A stretch of DNA of 64,000 bases, from NCBI RefSeq assembly GCF_003339505.1, contig NZ_QPIW01000002.1, positions 124,001-188,000 of the forward strand, in the 5' to 3' direction. Within the stretch, counting starts at the first letter, position 1. Each line of letters opens with the position of its first letter. A program made the position numbers and the translations under genes. This DNA comes from Runella aurantiaca. GTDB lineage: Bacteria > Bacteroidota > Bacteroidia > Cytophagales > Spirosomataceae. Below are positions 60,522-64,000 of this stretch, piece by piece. Below the pieces are notes generated by a model. It was not told the origin of the DNA and did not search any database. It saw only the letters and a program-made list of their open reading frames with translations.

Positions 60522-62963
60522 TTATTTCTCGTCTTCTTTCTGCTCAGGCTTATCAAGCACATACTGACTTTCGGCCTGACTGTCGCGGGCGGCTGCCTGA
60601 GGGGCATTGTCCTGAGCGTATTTTTCATAGTTCAGTTCTTTCTCCTCAACGGCAGTAGTGACTGGCTCCAGAACGGCTTCGGCGTTTTTCTCCACCGTAA
60701 TCTTAACCGCGTCAACGGCGGCTTGCGTACGGAGGTAGTACATTCCCGTTTTGAGTCCTTTTTTCCACGCATAAAAGTGCATGGAAGTCAGTTTGCCGTA
60801 GTTGGCATTGTCCATGAAAATATTGAGCGACTGCGACTGGCAGATGTAAGCACCTCGGTCGGCGGCCATATCTACGATGGTCTTTTGTTTGATTTCCCAA
60901 GCTGTTTTATACAGTTCTTTGAGGTTGGTAGGTACTTCTTCAATTTTCTGTACCGAACCGTTGTGGGCCATGAGTTTGTTTTTCATGGAATCGTTCCACA
61001 AACCTTCTTTTACGAGGTCTTTCAAAAGGTATTTGTTGACAACGATAAATTCTCCCGACAATACCCGACGAACGTAAAGATTGGAAGTAAATGGCTCAAA
61101 ACACTCGTTGTTGCCCAAGATTTGGCTGGTCGAAGCCGTTGGCATCGGAGCCAAAAGCAGAGAGTTGCGTACGCCAAATTTAACCACTTCTTTACGCAAT
61201 TTGTCCCAATTCCAGCGTCCGCTTTTTGGCGTGACATTCCACATATCAAATTGGAAAATACCCTGTGAAATCGGCGAACCTTTCCATGTTTCGTAAGGCC
61301 CCTGCGTTTTGGCCAATTCCATGGAGGCGACTAGGGCACCGTGATAGATGGTTTCGTGAATGTCTTCGTTGAGGCGACGTGCTTCTTCTGATTCGAAAGG
61401 CATGCGCATCATCAAAAATGCATCAGCAAGACCCTGAATACCAATACCGATAGGGCGGTGGCGCTTGTTGCTACGCTCGGCTTCCGGCACTGGATAGTAG
61501 TTGAGGTCAATGATTTTATTGAGGTTTTTCGTCACTACTTTTGTAATGTCGAACAACTTCTCGTGGTTAAAATGCAAAAATCCGTCTTCTCCTTGTTCCA
61601 CAAATTTTGGCAACGAGATAGAGGCAAGGTTACAGACCGCCACTTCGTCGGGAGAGGTATATTCCATGATTTCGGTACACAAGTTCGACGACTTAATGGT
61701 ACCCAAATTCTTCTGGTTTGACTTACGGTTGGCGTGGTCTTTGTAAAGCATGTATGGTGTTCCCGTTTCGATTTGGGACTCCATAATGGCAAACCACAAA
61801 TCCTGCGCTTTGATGGTTTTGCGGGCTTTACCTTCACGTTCGTATTTTTCGTACAATTGCTCAAATTCGTCGCCGTAAGTATCTGCCAATCCTGGGCACT
61901 CATGCGGACAAAGCAACGACCATGTATCATTGGCTTCGACGCGCTTCATGAACAAGTCAGGAATCCACATGGCATAGAACAAATCGCGGGCGCGCAGTTC
62001 TTCTTTTCCGTGGTTTCTTTTCAGGTCCAAAAACTCAAAAATATCGGCGTGCCAAGGCTCCAAATAAATGGCAAAAGAACCTTTGCGTTTTCCGCCTCCT
62101 TGGTCTACATAACGAGCCGTATCATTGAACACCCGGAGCATCGGCACAATACCGTTTGAAGTACCGTTGGTGCCTTTGATGTAGCTTCCCGTAGCGCGGA
62201 TATTGTGAATGCTCAACCCAATACCACCTGCCGATTGTGAAATCAACGCGCATTGTTTGAGGGTATCGTAAATGCCATCAATGCTGTCGTCTTTCATGGT
62301 AAGTAAGAAGCAGCTCGACATTTGGGGCTTAGGAGTACCTGCGTTGAACAGGGTCGGGGTGGCGTGCGTAAACCAACGTTCCGAAAGGAGGTTGTAGGTT
62401 TCAATGACGGAGTCAATATCCTCCAAGTGAATCCCTACCGCCACGCGCATGAGCATGTGTTGGGGCCGTTCGGCAATCTTGCCGTTCACTTTCAACAAGT
62501 ATGATTTTTCGAGGGTTTTGTACCCAAAATAATCGTAACCATAGTCGCGGTCGTAGATGATGGTTGAATCCAGTAAGGCGGCATGTTTACGAATAATATC
62601 GTGTGCTTCTTTTGAAATAAGCGATGCGTTTTCTCCCGTTTTTGGGTCTGTGTACGTGTAAAGCTGCTTCATGGTCGCCGAAAATGATTTCAGCGTGTTT
62701 TTGTGAAGGTTTGAAATAGCAATACGGGCTGCCAGAATAGCGTAATCGGGGTGTTTAGTGGTCATAGAAGCGGCCGTTTCGGCGGCTAAAACATCCAACT
62801 GTGCGGTTGTGACGCCATCAAAAATGCCTCCTACTACTTTCTTGGCTACTTCAATCGGCTGAACATAAAGTGCGTCTAAGCCGTAGCACAATTTTTCGAT
62901 GCGAGAGGTGATTTTGTCAAACTTGACCGATTCCCGGCGGCCATCACGTTTTATAACATACAT
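60522..62963 (-). CDS. nrdA: Ribonucleoside-diphosphate reductase large subunit (class Ia)
   Basis: Makes deoxyribonucleotides with a separate radical subunit. At 813 residues it has an N-terminal ATP-cone ([21 protein letters not shown] in part), a catalytic ten-stranded barrel with SSCFLL (reaction Cys), [27 protein letters not shown] in part (the catalytic Asn-Cys-Glu trio and the second Cys), and the loop [19 protein letters not shown]. This is the eukaryote-like type. Notably the C-terminal tail (last 95 residues, ending [12 protein letters not shown]) contains no Cys, although the class normally ends with a CxxC pair that passes electrons from thioredoxin. The small subunit gene is not adjacent. 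Confidence 0.95.
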   Translation of the reverse strand: MYVIKRDGRRESVKFDKITSRIEKLCYGLDALYVQPIEVAKKVVGGIFDGVTTAQLDVLAAETAASMTTKHPDYAILAARIAISNLHKNTLKSFSATMKQLYTYTDPKTGENASLISKEAHDIIRKHAALLDSTIIYDRDYGYDYFGYKTLEKSYLLKVNGKIAERPQHMLMRVAVGIHLEDIDSVIETYNLLSERWFTHATPTLFNAGTPKPQMSSCFLLTMKDDSIDGIYDTLKQCALISQSAGGIGLSIHNIRATGSYIKGTNGTSNGIVPMLRVFNDTARYVDQGGGKRKGSFAIYLEPWHADIFEFLDLKRNHGKEELRARDLFYAMWIPDLFMKRVEANDTWSLLCPHECPGLADTYGDEFEQLYEKYEREGKARKTIKAQDLWFAIMESQIETGTPYMLYKDHANRKSNQKNLGTIKSSNLCTEIMEYTSPDEVAVCNLASISLPKFVEQGEDGFLHFNHEKLFDITKVVTKNLNKIIDLNYYPVPEAERSNKRHRPIGIGIQGLADAFLMMRMPFESEEARRLNEDIHETIYHGALVASMELAKTQGPYETWKGSPISQGIFQFDMWNVTPKSGRWNWDKLRKEVVKFGVRNSLLLAPMPTASTSQILGNNECFEPFTSNLYVRRVLSGEFIVVNKYLLKDLVKEGLWNDSMKNKLMAHNGSVQKIEEVPTNLKELYKTAWEIKQKTIVDMAADRGAYICQSQSLNIFMDNANYGKLTSMHFYAWKKGLKTGMYYLRTQAAVDAVKITVEKNAEAVLEPVTTAVEEKELNYEKYAQDNAPQAAARDSQAESQYVLDKPEQKEDEK

Positions 62964-63408
62964 AGACTTAAGAAATTATATGGGGTTAGCGATACCTTAG
63001 TTTGTGTTCTTTCTGAAAAATATAGTGCTTATTCGAGGGAGGCGATAGTTGTTTCCCACATTTCTCAAAACGTTAGGTAAAGTCTGCGAAAATACGAATC
63101 TTTCCCGGCTCTCCACAACTCGACTTATCTCGTAGGCCGAGGAGAAATTTGAAAAATATAATCGTTATGTCACATTAAGAAATCGTTAACAAATTTGCTA
63201 TTAGCGGGTTACGCTAAGCGCGGGGACTTGAGGTTCGTTGAATATTTATACGAAAAATTTTTCGAATATTTTTACCCCAAACTTTTCAATCAAGAATCTG
63301 ATAAATGGAAGAATTGTTTACAATTGTAAACAAAGATTTTGTCCCTTCAAAATTTTCAGGCTACTTTTTTTGAAATAGTTATCAAGCGGTATCTGTTAAA
63401 AATCATAT
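62964..63408. promoter_or_regulatory. Upstream region of nrdA with operator-like palindromes
   Basis: About 440 bp without a reading frame. It holds a 20-bp perfect palindrome TTGTTTACAATTGTAAACAA at 63314-63333 and the shorter CGAAAAATTTTTCG at 63251-63264, flanked by GAATATT copies. No NrdR box of the ACACWATATATTGTGT form and no cobalamin riboswitch fold was recognised. The palindrome is a candidate repressor site but lies 350 bp from nrdA and near the moeA end. Confidence 0.45.
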
Positions 63409-64000
63409 TCAATATCCATATCGCCATATTGGGAGTATTTCTCCTTTTTTAAATTCATTTTTTTCTTTGGGGAGCTCCAAAAATCCTTGATTATCAATAA
63501 GATTTGCGAAATCGCCAGAGCCGTGACCCGTTAGGGGACGAGCCATCAACGTTGCTCCTTCCTGAAACAATTGTACCTGGAGGAAGTAGGTAAGGGGTGA
63601 ATTATATACGTAATCGTCACTTAGTGCAGCATAGATATTATCCATTGCCGGAATCCCCAATGACTTGCGTAGCCACGGAATAAAATACCGACGAGCGCAG
63701 ACAAAAGAAGAGACGGGGTTGCCAGGCAGAGCAAAAACGACGTTGTTGTTTTTGCGGCCAAACCAAAACGGTTTGCCGGGCTGTTGGCTGAGTTTATGAA
63801 AATATTTTTCGACCCCTTCGGTTTGCAGTGCTTTAGGAATAAAGTCCTTTTTGCCCTGCGACACTCCCCCGCACAAAATCAGCACGTCGTACTGGGTAAG
63901 GGCGTTTTGGATGGCCTGTTGGGTAGCCGACAAATCGTCGGGAATATGAACAAAATCAACGTTGATGCGGTAGTCTTTCAAAAGGGTGGCTATGCAATGC
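63409..64000 (-). CDS. moeA: Molybdopterin molybdenumtransferase (MoeA-like), 5' part outside window
   Basis: The reading frame continues past the window edge with no start inside, so only the C-terminal 195 residues are present. Inserts molybdenum into adenylated molybdopterin. Motifs seen: VLILCGGVSQGKKDFIPKAL, the MoeA substrate site (in E. coli a GGVSVGxxD form), GKPFWFGRKNN, VFALPGNPVSSFVCARRYF, and a C-terminal beta domain with GHGSGDFANL, equivalent to domain IV. In the GGVSQGKKD motif the usual Val is Gln. The identification is firm; the symbol follows the family name. It is oriented like nrdA. Confidence 0.9.
   Translation of the reverse strand, partial: HCIATLLKDYRINVDFVHIPDDLSATQQAIQNALTQYDVLILCGGVSQGKKDFIPKALQTEGVEKYFHKLSQQPGKPFWFGRKNNNVVFALPGNPVSSFVCARRYFIPWLRKSLGIPAMDNIYAALSDDYVYNSPLTYFLQVQLFQEGATLMARPLTGHGSGDFANLIDNQGFLELPKEKNEFKKGEILPIWRYGY

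Noticed and set aside
60723-61268. 181-codon plus-strand frame inside nrdA
   Set aside because: Antisense of the conserved reductase; no homology clue or expression signal.
62964-63408. Cobalamin riboswitch or NrdR box before nrdA
   Set aside because: I could not find the conserved B12-box or the ACACWATATATTGTGT consensus; only the palindromes listed are evident.

Overview
The window looks like chromosome of a Bacteroidota bacterium of the order Cytophagales, perhaps Runella or a near relative; the genus is only a guess. Pointers are type IX secretion (T9SS) C-terminal domains, the eukaryotic-type isocitrate dehydrogenase and ribonucleotide reductase large subunit, two bacillithiol genes (bshC and a YpdA-type reductase), a DUF1501/PSD1 pair, and starts without clear Shine-Dalgarno sequences. 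Both window edges cut a gene: icd on the left and a moeA-like gene on the right. Most of the content is ordinary housekeeping chromosome with genes on both strands, many convergent pairs being separated by long hairpins.

Layout. 0-10.1 kb: icd, a Wzy-like membrane protein, an AIM24-family protein with a small partner, the DUF1501/PSD1 pair and a PSMA-like M28 peptidase. 10.3-18.6 kb: an Arg/Asp-rich exported protein, uvrA, a CE15-like esterase, an EamA transporter, a biotin carrier protein, pyrH, frr and a rhodanese. 18.6-25.8 kb: a T9SS cargo protein, a PASTA protein, an ABC permease, a DMT transporter, a GH43-like protein and serS. 25.9-27.1 kb: a REP-associated tyrosine transposase (RAYT) inside a dense cluster of REP-like palindromes. 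27.1-37.5 kb: aspartate kinase, a HARE-HTH/nuclease-like protein, a glycosyltransferase, bshC, several small envelope or unknown proteins and mazG. 37.5-40.3 kb: a compact AT-rich cassette of C5 cytosine methyltransferase, DUF262 protein and HEPN nuclease. 40.4-44.2 kb: an M20 hydrolase, an alpha/beta hydrolase and hflX. 44.2-45.3 kb: four 87-bp tandem partial copies of tRNA-Arg, then the intact tRNA-Arg(CCT), then an AT-rich gene-free stretch. 45.3-48.1 kb: a sugar aminotransferase, glycosyltransferase and methyltransferase operon. 49-54.5 kb: exported redox protein, serine hydrolase, S10 peptidase and YpdA. 54.6-64 kb: gmk, anti-sigma, ECF sigma, mreDCB, a glycosyltransferase, ybaB, nrdA and the moeA fragment.

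The strongest candidate for an under-described system is the methyltransferase-DUF262-HEPN cassette. It has the architecture of a self/non-self discriminating defence module but no recognisable conventional restriction endonuclease, and a nested dyad lies in its promoter region. The tRNA-Arg tandem array and the RAYT/REP cluster are the two most unusual non-coding structures. A perfect 50-bp palindrome before mazG's downstream neighbour and a ribonucleotide reductase without its usual C-terminal cysteine pair are also worth checking.
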